Part shown: piece by piece, positions 27,054 through 37,200 of the stretch
Layout: each line of letters begins with the position of its first letter
Numbering within the stretch: the stretch's first letter is position 1
Source of the DNA: Acidobacteriaceae bacterium
GTDB taxonomy: Bacteria; Acidobacteriota; Terriglobia; Terriglobales; Acidobacteriaceae
Direction of reading: 5' to 3'
DNA: 64,000 nucleotides
Assembly: GCA_021323655.1 (NCBI GenBank)
Contig: JAJPKO010000057.1
Location: 34,447-98,446 of the forward strand
The notes under the pieces: model-generated
Database searches by the model: none
Told to the model about the DNA's origin: nothing
Seen by the model: only the letters and a program-made list of their open reading frames with translations
Position numbers and translations under genes: made by a program

Positions 27054-28009
27054 TGGATGAGTTGAAACCCAATTCTTTGCCTGAGAGTTCTTCGCCGGAA
27101 GAGAATTCTGCGGACCTCCCGTCTTCTGCTGCGCAAAGGGCGGGGCACCCGGGTGATTCTTCTGTGGGGCCTTCTTTGGCTGATCGCAAAGCGACGAAGA
27201 CAGAAAAGGGCAAGGAGCAGAAGGAAGACAGCGCATTTCCTTTTTCGGTCACGGTAGGCAAGGTATATGACGGGCCGCTGGACCTGCTGCTGGACCTCAT
27301 TCGCAAGCAGGACATTGATATCTACGACATTCCGATTGCGAAGATTACAGCACAATTTTTGTCTTACGTGGAACACCTGAAGGCCACGGACGTGGATGCG
27401 GCGGGCGAGTTTATCTACATGGCTGCGCTGCTGATCCACATCAAGAGCAAGATGCTGCTGCCGCGCTCCCCAATAGAGACGGCGGAAGGCGAGCCGGATG
27501 ATCCGCGGCGCGAACTTGCGGAGCGCCTGCTGGAGCACGAGCGCTTTAAGAATGCTGCGCAGATGCTTGCGCAGAAGCAGGTGATTGAAGAGTCCACCTG
27601 GTCGAACCCGACACTGAAGCATTTTCGCGATGATGAAGGAACAGAGCCGGAAATTGCGGCGGACACGCTGGACCTGGCGCGGGTGTTCCGAGAGATTCTG
27701 GACCGCATGCGTGAGCGGCCTGTTCTGAATGTGGAAGAGGACACGGTCACGGTTGGGCAGATGATTGATTATGTCCGACGCAGGCTGATTACGGAAGACA
27801 AGCCTGTTTCTCTGCGCAGGCTACTGGCGAATGCGAAATCAGAGCGTACGCTGATTGCGATGTTTCTGGCTCTGCTGGAGCTGGTACGCCTGCAGGCGAT
27901 TCTGCTGCGGCAGGACCAGATTTTCAGCGATATTTTTATCAAGAAGCATGCCGATTTTGAGCAGGTGATGACGGAGCGCATGAACCAGATGCGCGACGAC
28001 TGGACATAG
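27053..28009 (+). CDS. scpA: Segregation and condensation protein A
   Basis: ScpA is the kleisin that bridges the SMC heads in bacterial condensin. The conserved domain begins at about residue 70 (GKVYDGPLDLLLDLIRKQDI) and ends with the C-terminal winged helix (LLALLELVRLQAILLRQDQI). A 65-residue Ser/Glu/Lys-rich, probably disordered N-terminus is additional to the usual 240-260-residue protein. scpB, the usual neighbour, is not next; a phosphate permease gene follows instead. Coupling to trpS is by a one-base overlap. Confidence 0.93.
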   Translation: MDELKPNSLPESSSPEENSADLPSSAAQRAGHPGDSSVGPSLADRKATKTEKGKEQKEDSAFPFSVTVGKVYDGPLDLLLDLIRKQDIDIYDIPIAKITAQFLSYVEHLKATDVDAAGEFIYMAALLIHIKSKMLLPRSPIETAEGEPDDPRRELAERLLEHERFKNAAQMLAQKQVIEESTWSNPTLKHFRDDEGTEPEIAADTLDLARVFREILDRMRERPVLNVEEDTVTVGQMIDYVRRRLITEDKPVSLRRLLANAKSERTLIAMFLALLELVRLQAILLRQDQIFSDIFIKKHADFEQVMTERMNQMRDDWT

Positions 28010-28183
28010 GGTGTCATCTTTTCTTGCGCCTGGCAAGGCTATGCTCGTTTTGGCGATTCGTTTGGTATAGAAATACCGCCCGCATTCATCAAAAATTCAT
28101 AAAGATTTCGGCTGATTCTTCACACATAGTCCGTATTGGCCCTGATAGGGTGCTTTCACGAGCCCACCTGGAGCCGAGAATTT

Positions 28184-29818
28184 ATGGATGACGCATCTTC
28201 TGCTGTTCTCTCGCCCGGACTGTCTACTAGTGCTGCTAGCGAAAGCCTGCTTGATAAGAAACTGAAGAAATCGCCGGGGCTGATTGGCTCGCTGGTATTT
28301 GGTGCTGTTCTGCTGGCGGGACTTGCCTATGCGGGGTTTCATCTGGTCAATGATATTTCCGGCGTGCATACCGCGAATGCGTGGCCGTATGTGCTGCTGG
28401 GGGTCGCGCTGCTGATTGCGCTTGGATTTGAGTTTGTAAACGGCTTTCATGACACGGCAAATGCTGTGGCAACGGTGATCTATACGCACTCGCTGGAGCC
28501 GCATGTGGCGGTGGTGTGGTCGGGGACATGGAACCTGATTGGCGTGCTGACTTCGTCGGGCGGCGTGGCGTTTTCGATCCTGTCACTGTTGCCGGTGGAG
28601 CTGATTTTACAGGTGGGCAAGGGCGCCGGCTTTGCCATGGTGTTTGCGCTGCTGATTGCGGCGATTCTGTGGAACCTAGGGACCTGGGCGCTGGGGCTGC
28701 CGGCATCCAGCTCGCATACGCTGATTGGTTCGATCATTGGCGTGGGCATTGCCAACCAGTTGATGAACGGACGCAATGGAACGAGCGGCGTGGATTGGAC
28801 GCAGGTGTCGAACGTTTTCCGGGTGCTGCTGATTTCGCCCCTGGTGGGGTTTGCTTGCGCAGCTTTGCTGCTGCTGGTACTCAAGTTTCTGATTAAGGAC
28901 AAGGCGCTGTACGAGTCGCCGAAGGGCGATGCGCCGCCGCCGTTCTGGATTCGCGCGATGCTGATTCTGACCTGCACTGGCGTGAGCTTTGGGCACGGAT
29001 CGAATGACGGACAGAAGGGTATGGGGCTGATCATGCTGATTCTGATTGGCGTTGTGCCGACGGCTTACGCGCTGAACCACGCGGTTGGAATTCAGCAGGT
29101 ACCAGACTTCGCCGCAGTGTCAGAACAGGCGGCCGGAGTGCTGGGCCGTTATGTTTCGCCGGACGCTGTGATGGGAGATGCCCGCAGTGATCTGACGGAG
29201 TATATCCGGACCAAAGAGTACACCCCGAATACTCCGCTGGCAGCGCGGCAGCTTGCGATTGATATTTCGCACGAGGTGGAGCTCTACAAGTCGCTGGCAG
29301 CGGTGCCACCGAACCAGCAGCAGAACGTGCGCAACGATATGTACGTGGAAAGCGAAGCGCTGCGGCTGATGGCGAAGAGCGGCCAGCCGCATTTCTCTTC
29401 CGCCGAGACTTCAGTCCTGACCAACTACCGGAAACATCTGGACGTTTCGACGAAGTTTATTCCGACCTGGGTGAAGGTAATTGTGGCCATAGCGCTGGGA
29501 CTGGGCACGATGGTGGGCTGGAAGCGCATTGTGGTGACGGTAGGCGAAAAGATCGGCAAAGAGCATCTGACATATGCGCAGGGGGCTTCGGCAGAGATTG
29601 TTGCGGCAGCGACGATTATTGCAGCTGATCAGTTTAAGATGCCTGTTTCCACCACGCATGTGCTGTCATCAGGCGTGGCTGGAACGATGATGGCCAACGG
29701 CAGCGGTCTGCAGATTTCCACGATACGGAACATTGCGCTGGCGTGGGTGTTTACGCTGCCGGCCGCGGCGCTGCTGGCCGGATGCCTGTTCTGGGTGCTG
29801 CGGCAGTTTATTCATTGA
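28184..29818 (+). CDS. pit: PiT-family inorganic phosphate transporter
   Basis: The 544-residue protein has the duplicated PiT signature: GFEFVNGFHDTANAVAT near the N-terminus and GVSFGHGSNDGQKGMG in the second half, with about ten membrane segments. A hydrophilic insert of about 150 residues (after NHAVG) separates the halves. It should import phosphate with protons or cations. The ATG at 28184 is preceded by GGAG. In the leader, ATTCAT repeats at 28084 and 28095 with an 11-base period, the spacing of a Pho box, but the match to the consensus is poor. Confidence 0.92.
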   Translation: MDDASSAVLSPGLSTSAASESLLDKKLKKSPGLIGSLVFGAVLLAGLAYAGFHLVNDISGVHTANAWPYVLLGVALLIALGFEFVNGFHDTANAVATVIYTHSLEPHVAVVWSGTWNLIGVLTSSGGVAFSILSLLPVELILQVGKGAGFAMVFALLIAAILWNLGTWALGLPASSSHTLIGSIIGVGIANQLMNGRNGTSGVDWTQVSNVFRVLLISPLVGFACAALLLLVLKFLIKDKALYESPKGDAPPPFWIRAMLILTCTGVSFGHGSNDGQKGMGLIMLILIGVVPTAYALNHAVGIQQVPDFAAVSEQAAGVLGRYVSPDAVMGDARSDLTEYIRTKEYTPNTPLAARQLAIDISHEVELYKSLAAVPPNQQQNVRNDMYVESEALRLMAKSGQPHFSSAETSVLTNYRKHLDVSTKFIPTWVKVIVAIALGLGTMVGWKRIVVTVGEKIGKEHLTYAQGASAEIVAAATIIAADQFKMPVSTTHVLSSGVAGTMMANGSGLQISTIRNIALAWVFTLPAAALLAGCLFWVLRQFIH

Positions 29819-29863
29819 GATGTTGGCAATTCGCTCTGGTTTCGTTAGATTGGTCGAGCAGAG

Positions 29864-31636
29864 ATGTTACAGCTAAAGACCATTAACGACATCTTCTTCC
29901 TTGTTGCATCCAGTCCGAATTCGCGTACGGTAGTTTATATGGATTCGGCAGGGAAGTGGCAACCTTTTAGCGGAATCCAAATATACCAGCGGGTGCGCGC
30001 GCTGGCGGAGGCGCTGCGCGGATGGGGCATCCAGAAGGGCGACCGTATTGCTCTACTGTCAGAAAATCGCTGGGAGTGGGCGGTGGCGGACTTTGCTGCG
30101 CTGGCGATGGGTGCGGTGAGTGTGCCGATTTATCCAACGTTGCCGGCCGAGCAAGTGGGCGAATTGCTGGCGGATTCGGGGTCGCGGGTCGCGATCGTTT
30201 CGACAAAACAGCAGTATGAAAAGATTGCGGTTGTGCGAGAGAAGACGGCGCTGGAACGCGTTGTGATTATGGATGACGAAGGCGTTCCGGACGCGGTGCT
30301 GATGTCGTCTGTCCTGAAAGACGCAGACAGCCGTGGGACGGAGCGGGATGCTGCGTTTGATCGCGCGGCCTATGATGTTGGATCGGATGACCTGGCGACG
30401 CTTATCTATACCTCAGGCACGACGGGCGAGCCGAAGGGCGTGATGCTGACGCATGGGAACATTGCGTCGAATGTGAACTATTCGCTGGCAGGATTTGAGA
30501 TTTCGCAGCAGGATTCGTGCATCTCGTTTCTGCCGCTTTCGCATATTACGGCGCGGCATCTGGATTACGCCATCTACACGCGGCAGGCAACGGTGGCGTA
30601 TTGCCCGAGCTTTGAAAAGTTGCCTGCTGCGATGCAGAGCATTCAGCCTACGGTGCTGGTGGCGGTGCCGCGCGTGTTTGAAAAGGTGAGGCAGGAGGCG
30701 GAGCGACAGGCTGCGCAGTCGGGACTGAAGAAGAAGATTTTTGGCTGGGCTGTGAAGACAGGGCGGAAGCAGAAAGAAGATATTCTGCGCGGGAGAAAGC
30801 CTTCGTCGTTCGGATGGAAGATCGCAGACAAGCTGGTCTTCAGCAAAATCCAGCATGGCTTTGGCGGGCGCGTGCGCTACTACATTGCCGGCGGCGCTCC
30901 GCTGGGCCTGGATACAGCGAGCTGGTTTGCGGGTGTGGGTATCCGGATACTGGAAGGCTACGGCTTGACGGAGACTTCACCGGTGATTGCCATCAATACC
31001 AATTCGGCGTACAGGATTGGCTCTGTGGGCAAGCCGCTGCCCAATGTGGAATGCCGCATTGCAGAAGATGGCGAGTTGCTGGTGCGTGGACCGAATGTGT
31101 TCACAGGATACTGGCATAAACCCAATGAGACCGCAGAGGCATTTGATGCGGATGGATGGTTCCGGACAGGAGACATTGGGCGCATTGATGAAGACGGATT
31201 TCTTTACATTACTGACCGGAAAAAAGAGCTTCTGAAGACCTCGGGCGGGAAGATGGTAGCTCCGCAATACGTTGAAAACAAGCTGAAGGCGCATTTGCTG
31301 GTTGCACAGGCTGCGCTAGTGGGCGACAAGCACAAGTTTATTGCTGCGCTGATCTCGCCGAATTTTCAGGTGCTGGAAGAGTGGACGCGCCAGCAGGGGA
31401 TTACTGCTCCGACGCGGCGCGAGCTGGTGGAACACCCGGCGGTGATCGCGCGCTACCAGGCGATTGTGGATGAGGTGAACTCGACGCTTGCGCATTTTGA
31501 GACCATCAAACGCTTCCGGCTGGTGCCGGAGGAATGGTCGCTTGCGTCTGGCGAACTGACGCCGAGCCTAAAGCTGAAACGGCGCGTGGTCAGTGAGAAG
31601 TATGCGAAAGAGATTGCCGGGTTTTATGCGGAGTGA
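29864..31636 (+). CDS. Long-chain acyl-CoA synthetase (AMP-forming)
   Basis: The 590-residue protein is a member of the ANL superfamily. The P-loop-like motif is LIYTSGTTGEPKGVMLTHGN, the A5 motif EGYGLTETSP, and the hinge region GWFRTGDIGRIDEDGFLYIT. The catalytic Lys lies near the C-terminus (SGELTPSLKLKRR). It activates fatty acids to acyl-CoA through an acyl-adenylate. The length and the KTSGGKMVAPQ motif match FAA1/LACS-like bacterial enzymes. It follows pit by about 45 bases but has no clear functional link with it. Confidence 0.92.
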   Translation: MLQLKTINDIFFLVASSPNSRTVVYMDSAGKWQPFSGIQIYQRVRALAEALRGWGIQKGDRIALLSENRWEWAVADFAALAMGAVSVPIYPTLPAEQVGELLADSGSRVAIVSTKQQYEKIAVVREKTALERVVIMDDEGVPDAVLMSSVLKDADSRGTERDAAFDRAAYDVGSDDLATLIYTSGTTGEPKGVMLTHGNIASNVNYSLAGFEISQQDSCISFLPLSHITARHLDYAIYTRQATVAYCPSFEKLPAAMQSIQPTVLVAVPRVFEKVRQEAERQAAQSGLKKKIFGWAVKTGRKQKEDILRGRKPSSFGWKIADKLVFSKIQHGFGGRVRYYIAGGAPLGLDTASWFAGVGIRILEGYGLTETSPVIAINTNSAYRIGSVGKPLPNVECRIAEDGELLVRGPNVFTGYWHKPNETAEAFDADGWFRTGDIGRIDEDGFLYITDRKKELLKTSGGKMVAPQYVENKLKAHLLVAQAALVGDKHKFIAALISPNFQVLEEWTRQQGITAPTRRELVEHPAVIARYQAIVDEVNSTLAHFETIKRFRLVPEEWSLASGELTPSLKLKRRVVSEKYAKEIAGFYAE

Positions 31637-31657
31637 GGGCGCCGGAATTTCCGGCCC
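31637..31657 (+). terminator. Hairpin after the acyl-CoA synthetase gene
   Basis: GGG-CG-CCGG pairs with CCGG-CCC around an AATTT loop with a two-base bulge. Only a short TTGT follows, so terminator strength is uncertain. Confidence 0.35.
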
Positions 31658-31680
31658 TTGTGATGAAGCAGAACTATGCG

Positions 31681-31770
31681 GAGAAGATGGCCGGGAGGCT
31701 GAAGGCGGCGGTTTGCTAAAACGGTATAGGGTCAAAAGCCCTATCGAGGGTTCGAATCCCTCTCTCCCAG
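31681..31770 (+). tRNA. tRNA-Ser(GCU)-like gene, degenerate
   Basis: The T-arm (GAGGG TTCGAAT CCCTC, 31746-31762), a long class-II variable arm (ATAGGG with CCCTAT) and an anticodon loop TTGCTAA reading GCU identify a serine tRNA. The 5' half is poor. The acceptor stem pairs at only four of seven positions, the anticodon stem at three of five, and the universal A14 is G. There is no encoded CCA. It is most likely a tRNA pseudogene, or a tRNA whose 5' half was altered when the neighbouring DNA was acquired. It stands at the edge of the carbohydrate locus. Confidence 0.55.
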
Positions 31771-31888
31771 AATAGTTCGACTCATCAATTCAATATCATT
31801 TTCGTTGCCTGTGTCATGTGTTTCCGCTACAGCATTTCTTTTTTGCACGTCGCCCGGTTAGGAAGGAGGTCTCCGTTCACCCGTTACT

Positions 31889-34156
31889 TTAATATGGCTT
31901 CAACACAAAATGCGCAGTAAGCGTTGCTTCTGAAGATCCGCCGACCCAGATCGTGAAGCTACCAGGCTCTATGACCCATTTGCCATCTGTATTCCAGATG
32001 GCTAGTTGCTCCTGTGGCACATGGAAGACAACGGTTTTGATCTCATGCGGCTTGAGATGAATGCGCGAAAATCCTTTTAGGGAGCGTGAAGGTGTTTCCA
32101 CGCTGCTTACATCGTGGCGGAGATAGAGCTGGGCCACTTCATCCCCTTCCCTGTTTCCGGTATTTGTCACATCTACAGTTACGATTACATCGTCTTTTTT
32201 GTTTTCCGGGGCCTTGACCGACAGATGATCGTATTGAAAAGTGGTATAACTCAGGCCATATCCGAATGGGAACAATGGCTTGCCATCATCATCCACATAC
32301 TTATAGCGGCGCGATGGATCTGAGTTATAGAACATCGGGATCTGGCCCGTGCTGCGTGGAAAAGTAATCGTAAGCCTGCCTGCTGGATTGTTCAGCCCGA
32401 AAAGGGTTTCGGCAATTGCCCTCCCGCCGAACTCACCCGGATACCATGCTTCCAGAATGGCCGGAAGATGTTTCTTCGCCCATCCAATGGTAAGTGGCCT
32501 CCCATTTTCCAGGACCAGGACCACTGGCTTCTCCGTTGCGGCCACTGCTTCTAGTAACGCTTCCTGATTATCGGGCAAATCGAGATTTGTCCGGTCAAAT
32601 CCCTCGCCGGAAATCCCCTGCTGTTCTCCCAGGCCTAAAATAACGACGTCTGCCATCTTCGCCTTTGCGACAGCAGATGCAATGTCGCTGCCTTTATCAA
32701 ATGTGATGGAGGCTTTCGGCACAAGCTCCTGAATGCCTTGCAGAAGGCCAATATGCTCGCCGTTCGATTCGTTTTCGTAATCACCATAGCGTGCAACATT
32801 TGCATTCGGGCCAATGATGGCAATGTTCTTTACAGATGTGGAAAGTGGCAGCAGATGACCTTCGTTCTTCAGAAGAGTCATAGACTCGCGCGCAGACTGA
32901 AGGGATATCGCCAGATGCTGCGGTGAACGATGGACGCTTGCATTCAGGCTGGGGTCAATCCATGGATGATCGAAAAGTCCCAGCGCGAATTTCACACGTA
33001 GCACAGCGCCTGCGGCGCGGTCGAGGGCTGCCATCGAGAGCGTTCCCTCATGCACGCAGTCAACCAGCGCTTTTTGAAAGACCTCATGCGGGAAGTCGTA
33101 GAACTGCATGTCCACGCCAGACTTGATGGCCAGACAAACAGCATCCTTCGGAGTTGCCGCTACATAGTGCGCGTTATAGAGCCTCTGGATTGCGCCCAGA
33201 TCCGAAAGTACGAATCCCCGAAATCCCCACTCCTGGCGAAGGATTTTTTTCAGCAGAAATGGATCAGCGGTCACGGGAATGCCATCTATTTCGTGATAGG
33301 CAGCCATAACTCCCATTGCATGTCCTTCACGAATGGCAGGTTCAAACGACTTCAGCATGATACTGCGCAATTCTCGCTCTCCAATATGGACAGGCGAAGT
33401 ATTTGAGCCTCCTTCAGGCGATCCATGCGCGGCGAAATGCTTGGGCTCGGCAACAACGGAGTGGTCCGAAGTAAGGCTTTCACCCTGCGCGCCTCGCACA
33501 TAAGCAAGCCCCATCTCTCCACTGAGATAGGGGTCTTCTCCAAAGTCTTCTTCGATGCGGCCCCAACGCGGATCGCGCGCGAGGTCAAGCACCGGCGCAA
33601 GGATCATGTCTACACCGGTGGCGCGCGCCTCAGCCGCGATAGCCGCGCCTGTCTTCTGTGCGAGTGCCGGATCCCATGTTGCCGCCAGATTGATAGGCGC
33701 AGGAAAGACTGTCCCATCGTTGAATCCGTGCAGCCCTTCTTCGATAAAGATCGCCGGGATCCCCAGGCGATTGTGCCCTATCACCCATTTCTGAATGGCA
33801 TTTGATTGCTGCGGCGTGGGGTAGAGATCATGGATTCCGCCAACCCCCATGTCGCCCCAAAGCTGTGCGGCTTTCTCCGGAAGAAAAACAGCAGACGCGG
33901 CAGCATGTGTTTTATCTATGCGCTTGTTTATTAAACTCTCCGCACCAGAGTATAAGTCGAGCTGCCGTGCCTTCTCCTCAACTGTCATTCTGCTGAGCAG
34001 ATCATGAACACGTTGGTCGATAGGCGCATCAGAACGCTTATACAGCGCCTTAGGAGCTACAGAAGTAGAAGTAGCCTGTTGTGCCCATAAGGAGAGGGCC
34101 AGCGAAAATAGCAGGAAAGAAGATAGATAAGATTTGAAATAAAGTACTTTTTGCAT
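31889..34156 (-). CDS. Glycoside hydrolase family 3 (beta-glucosidase/xylosidase type)
   Basis: The 755-residue protein has a signal peptide ending LSLWAQ, the GH3 TIM barrel (VEEKARQLDLYSG, APVLDLARDPRWGRIEEDFG), the nucleophile Asp in GFVLSDLGAI, the alpha/beta sandwich with the likely acid-base region EQQGISGEGFDR, and a C-terminal fibronectin-III-like domain (GNREGDEVAQLYLRHD). It should remove glucosyl or xylosyl units from the non-reducing end of oligosaccharides in the periplasm. It is downstream of the TonB-receptor gene with a 139-base gap that contains a strong inverted repeat. Confidence 0.92.
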   Translation of the reverse strand: MQKVLYFKSYLSSFLLFSLALSLWAQQATSTSVAPKALYKRSDAPIDQRVHDLLSRMTVEEKARQLDLYSGAESLINKRIDKTHAAASAVFLPEKAAQLWGDMGVGGIHDLYPTPQQSNAIQKWVIGHNRLGIPAIFIEEGLHGFNDGTVFPAPINLAATWDPALAQKTGAAIAAEARATGVDMILAPVLDLARDPRWGRIEEDFGEDPYLSGEMGLAYVRGAQGESLTSDHSVVAEPKHFAAHGSPEGGSNTSPVHIGERELRSIMLKSFEPAIREGHAMGVMAAYHEIDGIPVTADPFLLKKILRQEWGFRGFVLSDLGAIQRLYNAHYVAATPKDAVCLAIKSGVDMQFYDFPHEVFQKALVDCVHEGTLSMAALDRAAGAVLRVKFALGLFDHPWIDPSLNASVHRSPQHLAISLQSARESMTLLKNEGHLLPLSTSVKNIAIIGPNANVARYGDYENESNGEHIGLLQGIQELVPKASITFDKGSDIASAVAKAKMADVVILGLGEQQGISGEGFDRTNLDLPDNQEALLEAVAATEKPVVLVLENGRPLTIGWAKKHLPAILEAWYPGEFGGRAIAETLFGLNNPAGRLTITFPRSTGQIPMFYNSDPSRRYKYVDDDGKPLFPFGYGLSYTTFQYDHLSVKAPENKKDDVIVTVDVTNTGNREGDEVAQLYLRHDVSSVETPSRSLKGFSRIHLKPHEIKTVVFHVPQEQLAIWNTDGKWVIEPGSFTIWVGGSSEATLTAHFVLKPY

Positions 34157-34210
34157 TGGCTAAGTGTTTCCCTTGCCTATTTGCTCCATTTCCAGTAGGA
34201 AGCCATATTT

Positions 34211-34244
34211 CTGCTGGTTGTAGAAAGATAACTACAACCAGCAG
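34211..34244. repeat. Perfect 13-base inverted repeat between receptor and GH3 genes
   Basis: CTGCTGGTTGTAG (34211-34223) is perfectly complementary to CTACAACCAGCAG (34232-34244) around an eight-base loop. There is no T-run on the minus strand, so it may act as an RNA-stabilising hairpin or attenuator between receptor and enzyme, or as an operator. Confidence 0.6.
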
Positions 34245-34295
34245 ACAGAATGAAAGCGCAAAGAGCAATGTGCAAACGCACTTTCATGAGAGATC

Positions 34296-37200
34296 CTAAA
34301 ATTTAATGCGTGTGCTTAACTGCAAAATTCGAGGATCATTAGCACCTGACACGGAACCAAAGCCGGTGAGATTGCCTGGGCCAGCTGGATTGGTGCATCC
34401 GGTCTGGCCAGGGCCTGAGAAGGTACAACTGGCATTGATGCCGTTGAACTGAGGATGATTAAAGACATTAAAGGCATCGCACCGCAGTTGAATCTCGGCC
34501 CGTTCCTGGATATGAAATTTCTTCTCCAGCGAGAGGTCGGTGTTGTTGATGCCCGGTCCAGTTATGCTGTTCAGGCCCATGCCATTTCCGATATTGCCGA
34601 TAGACGGGGCCTGAAAAGCCTGCGGGTTGAGCCGGTGATAAGGACTGTGGCTGGTTCCTGCATGCGGGTTTCCTACAAGCTGGATACGCCACCCCTCAGA
34701 ATAAGACCCAGTGATGTTTGCATTGGAGTAGCCGGGGATGCTCGCTCCGGGTGTAAATTCCCCTCCGGTCTGGAAGCGCGTTATTCCTGCCACCTGCCAG
34801 CCGTCCGCAATGGCACGCAGCAGTGAATTGGAATGAAAGAGAAAAGGAAGCTCATAGATGTAATTCGCTGCGAAAATCTGCCTGCGATCAAAACCCAGAG
34901 GCCCATAGTTGTACTTGCGCGTCTGGCCGTCAATTCGGATCCAGTCACCTTCGTTCGTAGTCACGCCCAGGGCCTTTCCCCAAGTATAAGCAGCGCCAAG
35001 GAAGAGGCCATGCGCATAACGGCGGTTTACTGTGATCTGGAGAGAGTTGTAGTTGCTCGATCCACCGGTCATAACGTAGGGAATATCTCCATAACCAACA
35101 TAGCGACGGAGAAAGTTCTCATCGTAAGCATTGGAACCGAGATAATTGCCGGGATTTTGCGCGACCTTGGCGGGATCTTGATACTGTGGCAAAAAGGTTG
35201 TGCCGTAAGGGATTCCGTTAAGGTTCATCTGCTGATACAAGTGGCTATTGTTTGACGCGACATAAGCTATTGTCCACAGCATCTGGTATGGAAGCTCCTG
35301 TTGAAGCTCAAGATTGAAGTCATATGTGGTCGGTATTTTCGCAGCCCATTCTCTGGCGCGTGTTCCAAATGGACTGAGTAGTGTAGTGTTGGAAGCCAGA
35401 TCGCTCACCAGACCGTAGTACATTGTCTCCTGATACTGAAAGGGGACGTTGGCGCTGTAACTCATTTCATTATTGCTGGATGTGCGCTGATAGAAGATGC
35501 CAGCGCCTCCACGAAAAACGGTCTTGTCTGTCAGCAGATAAGACATTCCCAGGCGTGGGCCGTATTGGATGCTTCGCACTTCCATCAAATGCTTATCAAT
35601 TGCCTTGCCAGCGATACGAATGCCATTCAGTTGATTTCCGGAGTTGGCAACAATATCACTAATGGCATAGGCCGGAAGTGTCTGCCCTGTGACTGGATCA
35701 TAGGCATACCAGTTGGAGCCGCTCCATCTCCGCTGATAAAGACGGACCGCTTGAGAAGGCTGATAAGCTGCGGGGTCGAATATGGCAGAATTATTGTTCT
35801 GCTCATATTCCGGGGGCATCCATGAAAAACGCATTCCATAGCTGACCGTCCAATTGTTTGTGACCTTCCAGGAATCCTGGCCGTACCACTCCAATGTGGC
35901 CGTGTGGAACATAGGATAGATATAGGAATTTGCCTGCTGGTACGTATCAAAGATGCCGAGCGCGAAGTTGGCCAGTCCGAATTGGCTGTCATATGGATTG
36001 TTAGGATCATCTCCAAAGTTGTAATTTCCCGATGCATACCAGTATTGGATCTGGTCCTTGCGGGAGTGCTGGAAGTAAATTCCGAATTGTGTGGAATGCG
36101 TGCCTAATAACTTATTAAAGTTATCGCTGATTTCAACATTGCTGGCAGCATTGTGCCAGTTCGTGCCACCAGTATTCATTACTGCATTATTGGCCAGCCG
36201 TGATCCGTTGAAAGAGAATGTTGGGACCAGATCGGCCTGAACAACTGAGGGATACAGGACAGGAAATCCCTCCAGTCCCAGCTTGGTCTTGGTCTTGTTA
36301 TCATCAACGGAACTGCCGTGAAGCCAATTTTTGCCGTAGCCAACAATGAATTGGTTCGTGGTAGTTGCATTGAGGATCGTGGTAACACCAATCGCCATAT
36401 TGGTGGCAGGGCGCGCATAGCGGTCCAGAGAGATCGGGATATTCGACCCGCTGTCTATCTGGTTGGTTCCATACCAACTATAGGCATTGTCTTCATTCCC
36501 AAGCCAACGATAGAACATCTTCCATCGCTCTGATGGATTGAAGTCAATCCGAAGGATATCTTCCCGTCGCGGATATCTACCAGAGATAGCGGAAATATAG
36601 TTAAAACCAACGCCACCTGAGAAGTTGGGCTCTGGCAGGGCCTGCATCGCTTTGATACCAAGAGCGTAGAGCCTGCCTTGAGGAATTCTCCCAAGAACAC
36701 CGCCATCCTGGAAGCAACCGGAAGTATTCGAGGCATTGCAAGGCTTTCCCGTTGTATAGTCGCGGATATATGGCCATGGATTGTTGTTTTTATCTACACT
36801 TTGTGAAAAATCGCCCAGCTTTTCGAGATCGGTCGGGACGCGGGCGTAATGTGTGCCTTCCGGTACGAGCTGCTCCTGCCACTCCTGCCCCAGATAGAAA
36901 AATGCCTTATCTTTCCATTGTGTAAACAGGCCGGGGATCTGAAGCGGGCCGCCAATGTTATATCCCGCATCGTTGAAGCGAAACTTGTTTCTGGGCTGGC
37001 CATTCCGCTTATTGAACCAATTGTTGGCATTCATACTCTCGTTGCGATGATAGAGATAGCTTTCTCCGTGATACTCCCTCGTCCCGCTTTTCGTAACAAT
37101 TGTGGTTTGTGAGCCTGTATTGCGACCATACTGCGCCTGGAAGTTGTCCGTAACAATCCGCAATTCCTGGATATTGTCCATGCTGACGGTGGCCAGTTGG

